Shown piece by piece: positions 25,768-34,749 of a stretch of DNA of 64,000 nt. The position numbers were made by a program, and so were the translations under genes. Origin of the DNA: Sphingobacterium deserti (lineage in GTDB: Bacteria; Bacteroidota; Bacteroidia; Sphingobacteriales; Sphingobacteriaceae). Within the stretch, counting starts at the first letter, position 1. Every line of letters begins with the position of its first letter. The notes under the pieces are model-generated. The model was not told the DNA's origin. It saw nothing but the letters and a program-made list of their open reading frames with translations, and made no database searches. Location: the NCBI RefSeq assembly GCF_000757725.1, contig NZ_JJMU01000047.1, forward strand, positions 1 to 64,000, given 5' to 3'.

Positions 25768-27276
25768 ATGGGAAATGAACAACAACAAACCACACCGCCT
25801 CTTCCTAGTCAGAGACTTTCGGTTTTCGAAAAGCTTGCTCGTTCTGCGGCTGCAAAGCTAATGACAATATTTTTTCTTGTGATCTTACTGCTGATACCTA
25901 TGGAATGGCTGCACAGTTTGATTGGGGAAAGACGAGATCGCGAGCGCCAGGTCAGTCAAGAAATCGCGAGTAAATGGGGACAGTCGCAAGTTATTTCAGG
26001 GCCGATATTGGGTGTTCCCTACACGCGCAAGCAAGTTGAAAAAAAGGTAGACGATGCAGGGAAAGCAAAAACAGCAGAATTTATCGAAAAAGACTATGTT
26101 TTTCTAACCGCTAATAAGACTGCATTTTCCGCGGAGGTAAGTCCCCAATATCTTAAGCGGGGAATTTATCAAACCGTAACTTACAACGCGCAGCTTAAGT
26201 TGAAAGGTAATTTTGATGAAATCGATTTCTCAAAATTAGATGTTCATCCGGAAGATCTCGATTGGGACCACGCCAAGCTCTTTATTGGAGTGAGCGACTT
26301 AAAAGGTTTGACAAGTAGTCCACATCTGGAATGGGGAAGCGAAAAAAAGCAATTTGAAATGGGGAATGGAGAAGTTGCTTTGTTTGAACGAACGATGGTG
26401 AGCGAAATAGCTTTACCCGATAAATCTACAATGGGTGAATTTGCTATAGACTTGGCTGTGCGCGGCTCGCGATCGCTTACTTTTTTCCCGACAGCGCGGG
26501 AGTCAGTGATCGACGTATCCGGAGCATGGAGTTCGCCGAGCTTTAATGGAGGATTCCTCCCCGAGAAAAGAACGGTAAATGCAGATAGTTTTGCGGCAAA
26601 TTGGAGCATCCCAAGTTTCGGACGTAAGATCCCGCAGCAATGGATGGCTGCTAGAGAGATCCTGTATCAAGCGCCGGTTGGTACAGCATCGGATTATACC
26701 GATGCCGTTTCTGCTGATTATATAGCCTACTCTGATGGAACGACCGAAATGGTTTCCGCACCCGCAGTAACGGGATCTTCGCTTCAGAAGTCCAGTATGC
26801 AGGATATGGTGCAGATCAATTTCTTGGAATCTGTCAACAATTATCAAAAGACCACACGGGTTGCGAAATATGGAATCTTGGTGATTCTGCTGACATTTAC
26901 TGCCTTGTTTTTTACGGAGATTATTAAAAAGCAGCGCGTACACATTGTGCAGTACATTCTTATTGGTGCGGCAATGGTTTTATTTTACTCGCTTTTGTTA
27001 GCCATTGGCGAGCATCTAGGCTTCAACTGGAGCTATCTTATCTCTTCCGTCGCTACTATTGCGTTGATCGCTTCATTTATTTATGCGATTACTAAAGCGC
27101 GCACCATCAGTGTTGTTTTTTCGATGATCCTTGCTCTTTTCTACGCGTTTATATACTTGCTTATGCAATTGCAGGATTTCTCGCTGATTGTAGGCACGAT
27201 AGGCGTGTTCATTATACTGGCCATTCTGATGCGCCTATCTACGCGAGTCAATTGGAATAATTTCGGGAATTCATAA
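25768..27276 (+). CDS. creD: Inner-membrane protein CreD
   Basis: 502 residues. The cell envelope integrity protein CreD family has one N-terminal helix (about 33-50), a long periplasmic beta domain (about 55-360) and a cluster of about five or six C-terminal helices. All are visible here (AKYGILVILLTFTALFF starts the cluster). It is linked to envelope stress and beta-lactam or colicin tolerance in enterobacteria, where CreBC controls it. Here no two-component system is near; a winged-helix regulator precedes it instead. Likely cotranscribed with the Coq4-like gene. Confidence 0.92.
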   Translation: MGNEQQQTTPPLPSQRLSVFEKLARSAAAKLMTIFFLVILLLIPMEWLHSLIGERRDRERQVSQEIASKWGQSQVISGPILGVPYTRKQVEKKVDDAGKAKTAEFIEKDYVFLTANKTAFSAEVSPQYLKRGIYQTVTYNAQLKLKGNFDEIDFSKLDVHPEDLDWDHAKLFIGVSDLKGLTSSPHLEWGSEKKQFEMGNGEVALFERTMVSEIALPDKSTMGEFAIDLAVRGSRSLTFFPTARESVIDVSGAWSSPSFNGGFLPEKRTVNADSFAANWSIPSFGRKIPQQWMAAREILYQAPVGTASDYTDAVSADYIAYSDGTTEMVSAPAVTGSSLQKSSMQDMVQINFLESVNNYQKTTRVAKYGILVILLTFTALFFTEIIKKQRVHIVQYILIGAAMVLFYSLLLAIGEHLGFNWSYLISSVATIALIASFIYAITKARTISVVFSMILALFYAFIYLLMQLQDFSLIVGTIGVFIILAILMRLSTRVNWNNFGNS

Positions 27277-27503
27277 CGTACATATGTCTGTAATTTTAAA
27301 ATCTGTTTTAAAGTATGTTGAGGTAATAGACAGCGCTAGCTTTTGGCGATTCCGTGCGTACTTCACTTTTGTCAACATGATTAAGAAAAGGAAGAACGTT
27401 TAAGATTTTAATTTAAAAACGATGAAACAACTTACAAATGGATCACCGCTGATTTCGGGAAAGGCGTATCATTTAGTAAATTGCACGGCACTAATAAAAT
27501 ATT

Positions 27504-29594
27504 ATGGATAAAATTTCTGCTTTAGCCTGTGCCTTATTGTTCAGTTCGAGCTTGCTGGCTCAACATACGCCGGCAAAAAGGGTGAATAGGACATTGGTAA
27601 CAAATAAAATTTATAACGTGAGAAATGATGTGATGACGCCGGAAAAACTATGGGAACTGGGACGGGTGAATGCCGAAGGCCTATCCTTTGATGGGAAGCA
27701 CTTAATATACGGCGTATCAAACTATAGCTTCGGGGAAAATAAATCCGAGAAAAATTTATTTATCGTACCGGTAGAGGGTGGTGAAGCTGTGCCGTTTACA
27801 ACGGAAGCGGGTGCAGAATCTGTCGTGCAAGTGACGAAGGATGGCAATGTGATCTATCTATATAAAGGACAGCTCTGGCTAAAGTCGCTAAGTGGCGGCG
27901 ACGCCCAGCAGCTTACATCAGTTGAGGAAGGCCTAGAAAATGTAAAGATTTCGCCGGATGGCAAACATATATTGTTTAGTCGTGCTGTATTGGTGAAAAA
28001 ATACCACAGCCCAGATAAATATCCAGACCTTGCAAAGTCAAACGTCTATATATATGATAATCTCGATTACCGGCATTGGGACAGCTTCAACGATGGACGC
28101 TTCAACCACCCATTTGTAGCCAGCTATGACAACGGTAAGATCGGCGAGCCGATCGATTTGCTTGCAGACCAACCGTTTTATAGTCCACAGGCGCCATTTG
28201 GTGGGGCAGAGGATTTGGCTTGGACGCCAGATAGTAAGGCCGTTCTTTATGTGAGTAAGAAAAAGTTCGGAAAAGAGTATGCGGTCAGCACGAATACAGA
28301 TATTTTCCGGTATGAGCTGGCGAGTAAGACGACTACCAATCTTACAGAGGGTATGGTGGGCTATGATACCCATCCGCTTTACAGCCCCGATGGGCAAAAG
28401 CTGGCTTGGCTAAGCATGAAAACGGATGGCTACGAAGCTGATAAAACGGACCTTATCGTCTTTGATCGGAAATCCACACAACGGGTGAATCTCACTGCCG
28501 CATGGGACGGAACGGTCAACTCATTCATTTGGAGCAAAGACGGTAGAAAACTGTATTTCACGGCACCCACAAGAGGCACTGTGCAATTGTTTGAGCTGGA
28601 AGTAGGGCAACCAAAAAAAGCTGCTGGACAAGTGAAACAGATTAGCGAGGGTCAATTCGATATCGGTGATATCGTAGGAGAGGTAGATGGAGCACTGGTC
28701 GTCTCGTCGACAACATTGACGAGGGCTGTGGAAATTTACCTGTACGACCTGAAAAAGAAGTCGTTGCGAGCTATTACGAAAGTAAACGACGCTGCGTTTT
28801 CAAAGATTGCTGAAACAAAGGTCGAAGGACGTTTCACAAAAGCCAGCGACGGGGCGGACTTGTTTTCATGGGTTATCTATCCTCCGAACTTCGATCCGAA
28901 TAAAAAATATCCTACATTGTTATTCTGTCAGGGTGGACCGCAATCGGCTACTACATTGGGTTACTCCTTTCGCTGGAACTTCCAGTTGATGGCTTCTCAG
29001 GGTTATATTGTGATTTTGCCAAATAGGCGCGGAATGCCGGGCTGGGGTGTTAAATGGAACCAAGATATCAGCAAAGATTGGGGTGGGCAGCCTATCCGCG
29101 ATTACCTTTCCGCAGTAGATGATTTAGCAAAAGAACCGTATGTGGATAAGGCGCGTATTGGTGCAGTTGGAGCCAGCTATGGTGGTTATTCGGTATTTAT
29201 GTTGGCTGCTGTGCATGACGGCCGCTTTAAATCGCTTATCTCGCATTGCGGATTGTTTGACATGACCTCTTGGTATGGTACCACCGAGGAGCTGTTTTTC
29301 GCAAATTACGACCTTGGTGGCCCATATTGGGATAAGGCTAACGAAAAAACATATACGGATTTCAATCCGATCAAACATGTTGACAAATGGAATACGCCGA
29401 TCTTAATCTTCCAAGGCGGAAAAGACTTTCGCGTGCCTATTGGTCAGGGCTTGGAAGCCTTCCAAGCGGCCCAGCTTAAAAATATTAAAAGCCGTTTGGT
29501 ATACTTGCCGGAAGAAAACCACTGGGTACTTTCTGGACACAACGCCCAAGTGTGGCAGCGTGAATTCTTCGGCTGGCTGAAGGAAACTTTGTAA
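27504..29594 (+). CDS. S9 family (prolyl oligopeptidase type) peptidase, secreted
   Basis: 696 residues with a signal peptide (1-19, LLA-Q). The N-terminal beta-propeller (about 60-420) has WD40-like repeats (LYSPDGQKLAWLS, FIWSKDGRKLYF). The C-terminal alpha/beta-hydrolase has catalytic Ser558 in GASYGG, Asp641 in GGKDFRVP and His673 in ENHWV. Such enzymes cut di- or oligopeptides, often after proline, in the periplasm. Monocistronic. ATG 27504 gives a proper signal peptide. Confidence 0.93.
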   Translation: MDKISALACALLFSSSLLAQHTPAKRVNRTLVTNKIYNVRNDVMTPEKLWELGRVNAEGLSFDGKHLIYGVSNYSFGENKSEKNLFIVPVEGGEAVPFTTEAGAESVVQVTKDGNVIYLYKGQLWLKSLSGGDAQQLTSVEEGLENVKISPDGKHILFSRAVLVKKYHSPDKYPDLAKSNVYIYDNLDYRHWDSFNDGRFNHPFVASYDNGKIGEPIDLLADQPFYSPQAPFGGAEDLAWTPDSKAVLYVSKKKFGKEYAVSTNTDIFRYELASKTTTNLTEGMVGYDTHPLYSPDGQKLAWLSMKTDGYEADKTDLIVFDRKSTQRVNLTAAWDGTVNSFIWSKDGRKLYFTAPTRGTVQLFELEVGQPKKAAGQVKQISEGQFDIGDIVGEVDGALVVSSTTLTRAVEIYLYDLKKKSLRAITKVNDAAFSKIAETKVEGRFTKASDGADLFSWVIYPPNFDPNKKYPTLLFCQGGPQSATTLGYSFRWNFQLMASQGYIVILPNRRGMPGWGVKWNQDISKDWGGQPIRDYLSAVDDLAKEPYVDKARIGAVGASYGGYSVFMLAAVHDGRFKSLISHCGLFDMTSWYGTTEELFFANYDLGGPYWDKANEKTYTDFNPIKHVDKWNTPILIFQGGKDFRVPIGQGLEAFQAAQLKNIKSRLVYLPEENHWVLSGHNAQVWQREFFGWLKETL

Positions 29595-29912
29595 GCGAAA
29601 TCGCTAATTGTACTTATGCGATTGAGATAAGATTCTCTGTTCGCTGGTTATTCCAAATAATCGATTTGAACTTTATCATATTTAAAGTGTATGGACAGCC
29701 ATAACTATGGAACAATACATACTTATGACTGAATATAAAAATTAAGAAAAGGTGAAACTGTAACGTCAGTGTTATGGCTAAACAAGCTCGTCATGACAAA
29801 CAATATTTGCCTAAATGCGAAGTTGAATAAGGTTATCTATAATCTTTACCAGATAGTATAAGGTTGATCTATGTTTAAGCTGGATCAAAGTTTTCTCCCT
29901 ACAAAAAATAAG

Positions 29913-29928
29913 CCCTGCCAAGGCAGGG
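29913..29928. repeat. Short GC-rich hairpin
   Basis: CCCTGCC-AA-GGCAGGG, 7-bp perfect arms; no T-run follows, so its role is unclear. Confidence 0.45.
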
Positions 29929-29947
29929 TAGTGGCGTATTAAAAAAG

Positions 29948-29979
29948 TTGCCCAAATGATGTGCATGTCATTTGGGCAA
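29948..29979 (-). terminator. Terminator of the amidase/MlaD unit
   Basis: TTGCCCAAATGA and TCATTTGGGCAA form a 12-bp perfect stem with an 8-base loop. On the minus strand CTTTTTT follows, so it ends the leftward amidase-MlaD transcript. Confidence 0.8.
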
Positions 29980-30041
29980 TTTGTTATGGATAAATAAACG
30001 CGTTGCGGTTAAGTAGCGCGTCGCGTGTAAGTTATTTGCTG

Positions 30042-30989
30042 CTAGTCCGTGTCTTTCTTTCCAAAGATGCTAAGTCGGATATATTTCCCAGGACGTTCTT
30101 TAACGTCTTTGATAAGGCCATCAAGCTCCGCCGTAGCGCTGTTTAAGTTATTGTAGAGCTTATCATCATTCAATAATAATCCTATCGAACCCTCACCATT
30201 ATTTATTTTTGTCGTGATTGCCTGCACGTCTTTCATTGCTTGATTGGCATTATCTATTGTGGCTTTAATCTCGGTTTTGGAAAGATCATCAGACAGGTGA
30301 TCTAAATTTGCAAGGATCTTATTGATCTTGTCGTTATTGTTTTTAAAATTACTAGTAATAGATTCCAGATTTTGCATGATACGCGCCAATCGCGCTTTTT
30401 CGGTGCCCATTAAGCCCTCTACATCACTCGTTATACGTTCCATATTATTGAGTGATACAGAAATGCTTCGCAAACTACCCTTAAAGTCCCGTTGAAATTC
30501 GTCGTCCAATGCCGTGTTGACGGCGGACAATACAGAATCCAGTTTAACCACTAAATTTTCAACCTTTTTTTGCAACGGTTCCACTTTCTCGAGCAAGTTG
30601 GCTTGCACATCTGACAATAAAGGGTCCCCATCTTTGGCCATAGTTGTGCTATTGCCTAGTTCAAAAACGATCGCTTTACTACCAAGTAGATCCGCACTCA
30701 CAATACGAGCAACGGAATTGGAAGGGATCTGGTAATTATTTTTAATCTTGAAATGCGTCCGTATCTTCCCATTTTCCAACAGCTCCATTTTAGAGACCCG
30801 ACCGATTTGATAGCCATTGACTACGACAGGTTTGGAAGCTGTTAATCCGTCTACATTATCGTAATCCGTGTAAAATTCATTTTCGGAGCTAAACACGTCA
30901 TTTCCTTTTAAGAAGTTGTAGCCTATAAATAATAGAGCAAGTGCAGCTATGGTGATGATACCAACTTTCGTTTCGTTCGATACTTTCAA
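30042..30989 (-). CDS. MlaD/MCE family protein
   Basis: 315 residues. One N-terminal transmembrane helix (about 8-26) is followed by an MCE domain (about 38-115, including VDGLTASKPVVVNGYQIGRV) and a long alpha-helical coiled-coil tail (about 125-300). MCE proteins hold lipid-transfer rings that move phospholipids between inner and outer membranes, with an ABC transporter. No MlaE or MlaF gene is next to it. It follows the amidase gene by 57 bases in the same direction. Confidence 0.9.
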   Translation of the reverse strand: MKVSNETKVGIITIAALALLFIGYNFLKGNDVFSSENEFYTDYDNVDGLTASKPVVVNGYQIGRVSKMELLENGKIRTHFKIKNNYQIPSNSVARIVSADLLGSKAIVFELGNSTTMAKDGDPLLSDVQANLLEKVEPLQKKVENLVVKLDSVLSAVNTALDDEFQRDFKGSLRSISVSLNNMERITSDVEGLMGTEKARLARIMQNLESITSNFKNNNDKINKILANLDHLSDDLSKTEIKATIDNANQAMKDVQAITTKINNGEGSIGLLLNDDKLYNNLNSATAELDGLIKDVKERPGKYIRLSIFGKKDTD

Positions 30990-31046
30990 AATACGGTCTA
31001 AATATTAATTCACTTTGCAATAACAACAAACTAATGTACTAATTGT

Positions 31047-31913
31047 TTAGCGTTCTGTAGCTGTTTTGTATGTTTTTATTGCGTTAAATAAATTTGCTAC
31101 GATTTCGCTTTGTCCATTTGATGAAAGCATGTAAGCTTCTTCATCTGGTGAGCTAATAAAGCCTATTTCCGTTAGAACGGATGGCATACCTGCAGTAGCT
31201 AAAACAGCCAGCGACAGTTCTTGTACACCACGGTTGACACGCGATGACCGTACAAATTCATCTTGCATATTTGATGCTAACTTTATACTTTCTCTACGGT
31301 ATTGGTTTTTCATTAGCTGAAACACAATCATACTGGATGGATCTTTCGGATCGAATCCACCATAATTTTCCTTGTAGTTTTCCTCCAAAAGTATGGATGC
31401 ATTTTCGCGGATGGCGACATCTTGGCTACCCAAACGGTTGAAGCCGCATACAAAAGTCTCCGTGCCTCGCACTGACGGTTTGCGGACAGTTGTCGTGACA
31501 TAGCGCCCCCGGCTGTTTTTTACACGTCTATCGCTGTCTGCAGAGTTGCAATGTATAGATATAAATAAGTCTGCTTTATTTTTATTTGCCACAGCAGGCC
31601 GCTCGTACAAAGGAATGAATACGTCCGTCTTTCGGGTGAACACCACCTGTACACCAGGCAACTCATCCTCTATCTTTTTGCCTAACTTAAGTGCTACACT
31701 TAGCGCAATATCTTTCTCGTTAGATTGTCTGCCTCTTGCGCCAGCATCGTGCCCGCCGTGTCCAGCGTCAAGTACTATTGTACGTAATTTTTGTCCGGGT
31801 GCTTGTGGTTGTTGGTTGTCTTGAGGAGGAGGGGTAGCCGAGGTGGCTAGCGTTAACGTAAAAATCGTTGCAACAAATAAACTCAATCTTTTTACATTTA
31901 AATTTTTCGTCAT
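31047..31913 (-). CDS. N-acetylmuramoyl-L-alanine amidase (Amidase_3), secreted
   Basis: 288 residues with an N-terminal hydrophobic export signal and a Pro/Gln linker. The Amidase_3 fold has zinc ligands His52 (DAGHGGHD), Glu66 (SNEKD) and His121 (SIHCNS), and the catalytic Glu249 (LTEIGFIS). It removes stem peptides from peptidoglycan, as in cell separation. No SPOR or LysM targeting domain is present. A TATTTTTG box (31953-31960, minus strand) lies 40 bases upstream. Divergent from lptD. Confidence 0.93.
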   Translation of the reverse strand: MTKNLNVKRLSLFVATIFTLTLATSATPPPQDNQQPQAPGQKLRTIVLDAGHGGHDAGARGRQSNEKDIALSVALKLGKKIEDELPGVQVVFTRKTDVFIPLYERPAVANKNKADLFISIHCNSADSDRRVKNSRGRYVTTTVRKPSVRGTETFVCGFNRLGSQDVAIRENASILLEENYKENYGGFDPKDPSSMIVFQLMKNQYRRESIKLASNMQDEFVRSSRVNRGVQELSLAVLATAGMPSVLTEIGFISSPDEEAYMLSSNGQSEIVANLFNAIKTYKTATER

Positions 31914-32076
31914 ATGTATAATATCCTAGTATATCTCCGTTTTAATAGTGTGCAAAAATAGCGTAAAATTTTATTTTCCTTATTCGTGTTCACGGGTCAC
32001 GCTTTCTAAATCTTTTTTGACTATTTTTGCCCGAAGTAAGTTTAAATTCAAACAAAAATAACATTCGTAATTTACA

Positions 32077-34728
32077 TTGAAGGCGTTAACTTGTTTTTTC
32101 TGCACCACCTTGTTCCTGTTTGCGTTTACCTTGGGCACCTTTGCTCAGGTGCCGGATACGTCCAAAACTAACAGTTCTAACGTGCAGGATACCACAATAA
32201 TTGCCTCCGATACGACAAAAAATCAATTCAAAGAGACCAGCGGTACAGACACTGTTGTTATGAAGAGCGAAGGTGGTCTCGAAACGATGGTAACCATTGT
32301 TGCAAACGACTCAGCATGGAACGAAGTAAGCAAAAACATTCTTCACCTCTATAATGGTGCCAAAGTTAAGTATGAAGAGTTTGAGCTGTCTGCGGATTAC
32401 ATCCGTCTCGACAGAAATACTAATCAGCTTTTCGCTAGCGGCATCACCGATCATAACGGTAAATACGTTGGACGCCCAGTCGTCATTTTTCCTGGTGACA
32501 CACCCAAATCTGTCGATTCTTTGGTTTATGACTATAAATCTAAAGAAGGAAATACCTATGGTATTATGACTGAGCAGGATGGGGCGTATATTCAAGCGAA
32601 GATAGTTCGTAAAAATCTCTATGACGAACTTTCATTGCGTACAGGGATGTATAGCACCTGTAATTTGCCGTTCCCCCATACACATTTTGGTATACAGTTT
32701 ACAAAAGGCTTACTAGCCGGAAACCACATCATCGTAGGCCCGGCCTATTTGGTGGTGGAAAACATACCGATAAAGTTTGCCGCCATTCCCTTCGGGTTTT
32801 TTCCGCGGCAAAACAAGCGAGCTTCCGGCTTTCTATTTCCCTCATTTGGCGAAGACGCCACGCGCGGATTAGCGATGCGGGACCTCGGATGGTACCTCGC
32901 CTTTAATGATTATTGGGATTCGGAAATTCGCGGTAGCGTTTATTCAAATGGCGCCTGGGAAAGTAGCGTGCGAACCAACTATCTGGTTAACTACAAGTAC
33001 AGCGGTGGATTTAATATTCGATATGCTTCTACCCCTACGGGCGTGGAGGGTACACCCACGTTCCGGAACAACAGAGATTTTAACGTTACCTGGAACCACA
33101 CACAACGGCAGGAGGCCAATCCCGGGACATCTTTTTCGGCCTCTGTAAATTTCGGTACCGGTACCTATTTCCAAAATACGGGTTTCAATCAAATGAATAG
33201 TATTGAGGATATCACGAGAAACAATATGTCTTCATCGATTTCTTATGGGCGTGTATTTGCGGATGGGAAGGTCAACTTTACGTCCAGCATGAGCCATAGG
33301 CAAGAGATGTCGTCCGGGCGAGTGGATTTGGAGTTGCCAACTTTTAGTTTGAACGTTTCTACTTTCAATCCTTTCGATTCCAAAAATAGAGTAGGTGAAC
33401 AAAAATGGTATCAGCGGATAACCGTGGGATATAGCCTTCAGGGACGAAATTCTATATCTACGGGAGATTCTGTGCTCTTCAAAAAAGAGGCGCTGAGCAA
33501 TTTTACGAATGGCTTTCAGCACAATATTCCTGTCTCGCTAAATCTGAATGTGCTCAAGTACTTCCAGTTTAACACCTCTGTTAATTATACGGAGCGCTGG
33601 TACCTACAAACTATTCGCAAAAGTTTGGTCAATGAAGTGAATGGTTTCTCTGAATTACGGGATACAGTGCAGGGATTCCAACGGGCTTACGATTATTCGA
33701 TGACCTCCGGATTGTCAACCAAGATATACGGTATGTATCCGAAGATGGGCAAGATTGAAGCCATTCGACATGTGATAACGCCTTCCGTAAACTTAAACTA
33801 CCGCCCAGATTTTTCCGATCCACGCTATGGTTTTTATCGAGACTTTATTAATCAAAATGGATTAGAAGAACGCTATTCTATTTTTGAAAACGGGATATAT
33901 GGTGGACCGCAAGCGGGTAGATCTATGGGTATTGGCTTCTCTGTCGATAATAATATCGAGGCTAAAATTCGTACGGAGAATGATACAACAGGCAAGGGTT
34001 TTAGAAAAATCAAGATTCTGCAAGGTTTGACATTTAGCGGGAATTATAACTTCATGGCAGATTCGTTAAAACTGTCAATAATCAACTTCTCTGGCCGTAC
34101 TTCGTTGTTTAAAGAAAAAATCAATGTAAACTTCAACGGTTCCTTAGATCCTTACGCATTGGATGGAAATGGTGTTCGTGTGAATCGCTTTGCAATTCAA
34201 GAAGGGTCGCTCGCCCGGCTGACAAACTTCGGTCTTTCATTTGACTATAGCCTTAATCCGAAAGCTAATAAAAGCCGGAACAACAATATTGACTCTCTTC
34301 GAAGCCAAATGCCTAACCTGACCCAAGATCAAGCAAACGCATTAGCACGTGTCAGTACCGACCCAAATGCATTTGTGGATTTTAATATTCCTTGGAACTT
34401 GAATGGGTCATTCAGTATGAACTATTCAAAATCTTTTGATCAGACAGTGCGCCGTGTGCGTAACAACGTGACAGCAACTGTAAATCTTAACGGTGATTTT
34501 AATGTCACGCCAAACTGGAAGGTGCAATTCAATACGGGGTATGACTTTCGCCAGCAAGCATTATCGTTGACACGTTTCAGTATTTACCGAGATCTACACT
34601 GTTGGGACATGTCTGTGGGGTGGACACCATTTGGACAGTATAAAAGTTATAATATAACCATCCGAGCTAAAGCTTCCGTATTGCAGGATTTGAAACTGAC
34701 AAAAAGGGAAAGCCATTATGTATATTAG
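32077..34728 (+). CDS. lptD: LPS-assembly protein LptD (Bacteroidota type)
   Basis: 883 residues. Outer-membrane protein that inserts lipopolysaccharide into the outer leaflet. A signal peptide (to about 24, TFA-Q) is followed by an OstA/LptA-like N-terminal domain (YNGAKVKYEEFELSADYIRLDR) and a C-terminal barrel with many aromatic, Gly and Asn strands. The only usable start is TTG 32077: a stop lies three codons upstream and there is no ATG before the signal peptide. A TATTTTTG box at 32022-32029 suggests the promoter. cinA follows after 21 bases. Confidence 0.88.
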   Translation: MKALTCFFCTTLFLFAFTLGTFAQVPDTSKTNSSNVQDTTIIASDTTKNQFKETSGTDTVVMKSEGGLETMVTIVANDSAWNEVSKNILHLYNGAKVKYEEFELSADYIRLDRNTNQLFASGITDHNGKYVGRPVVIFPGDTPKSVDSLVYDYKSKEGNTYGIMTEQDGAYIQAKIVRKNLYDELSLRTGMYSTCNLPFPHTHFGIQFTKGLLAGNHIIVGPAYLVVENIPIKFAAIPFGFFPRQNKRASGFLFPSFGEDATRGLAMRDLGWYLAFNDYWDSEIRGSVYSNGAWESSVRTNYLVNYKYSGGFNIRYASTPTGVEGTPTFRNNRDFNVTWNHTQRQEANPGTSFSASVNFGTGTYFQNTGFNQMNSIEDITRNNMSSSISYGRVFADGKVNFTSSMSHRQEMSSGRVDLELPTFSLNVSTFNPFDSKNRVGEQKWYQRITVGYSLQGRNSISTGDSVLFKKEALSNFTNGFQHNIPVSLNLNVLKYFQFNTSVNYTERWYLQTIRKSLVNEVNGFSELRDTVQGFQRAYDYSMTSGLSTKIYGMYPKMGKIEAIRHVITPSVNLNYRPDFSDPRYGFYRDFINQNGLEERYSIFENGIYGGPQAGRSMGIGFSVDNNIEAKIRTENDTTGKGFRKIKILQGLTFSGNYNFMADSLKLSIINFSGRTSLFKEKINVNFNGSLDPYALDGNGVRVNRFAIQEGSLARLTNFGLSFDYSLNPKANKSRNNNIDSLRSQMPNLTQDQANALARVSTDPNAFVDFNIPWNLNGSFSMNYSKSFDQTVRRVRNNVTATVNLNGDFNVTPNWKVQFNTGYDFRQQALSLTRFSIYRDLHCWDMSVGWTPFGQYKSYNITIRAKASVLQDLKLTKRESHYVY

Positions 34729-34749
34729 CACTTCATCTTTCAACAGTTT

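Larger units (their letters stand above)
29595..30041. other. 447-base intergenic stretch with two hairpins
   Basis: No gene is visible between the S9 peptidase and the MlaD-like gene. The right half holds a short GC-rich hairpin (29913-29928) and the terminator at 29948-29979. The left half is AT-rich, and I see nothing else in it. Confidence 0.5.

Noticed and set aside
27421..27510. 29-codon frame (MKQLTNGSPL...) ending just inside the S9 peptidase start
   Set aside because: It is short and has no supporting features; it may be a leader but nothing shows this.
29913..29928. Terminator for the S9 peptidase
   Set aside because: It lies over 300 bases after the stop and has no T-run.
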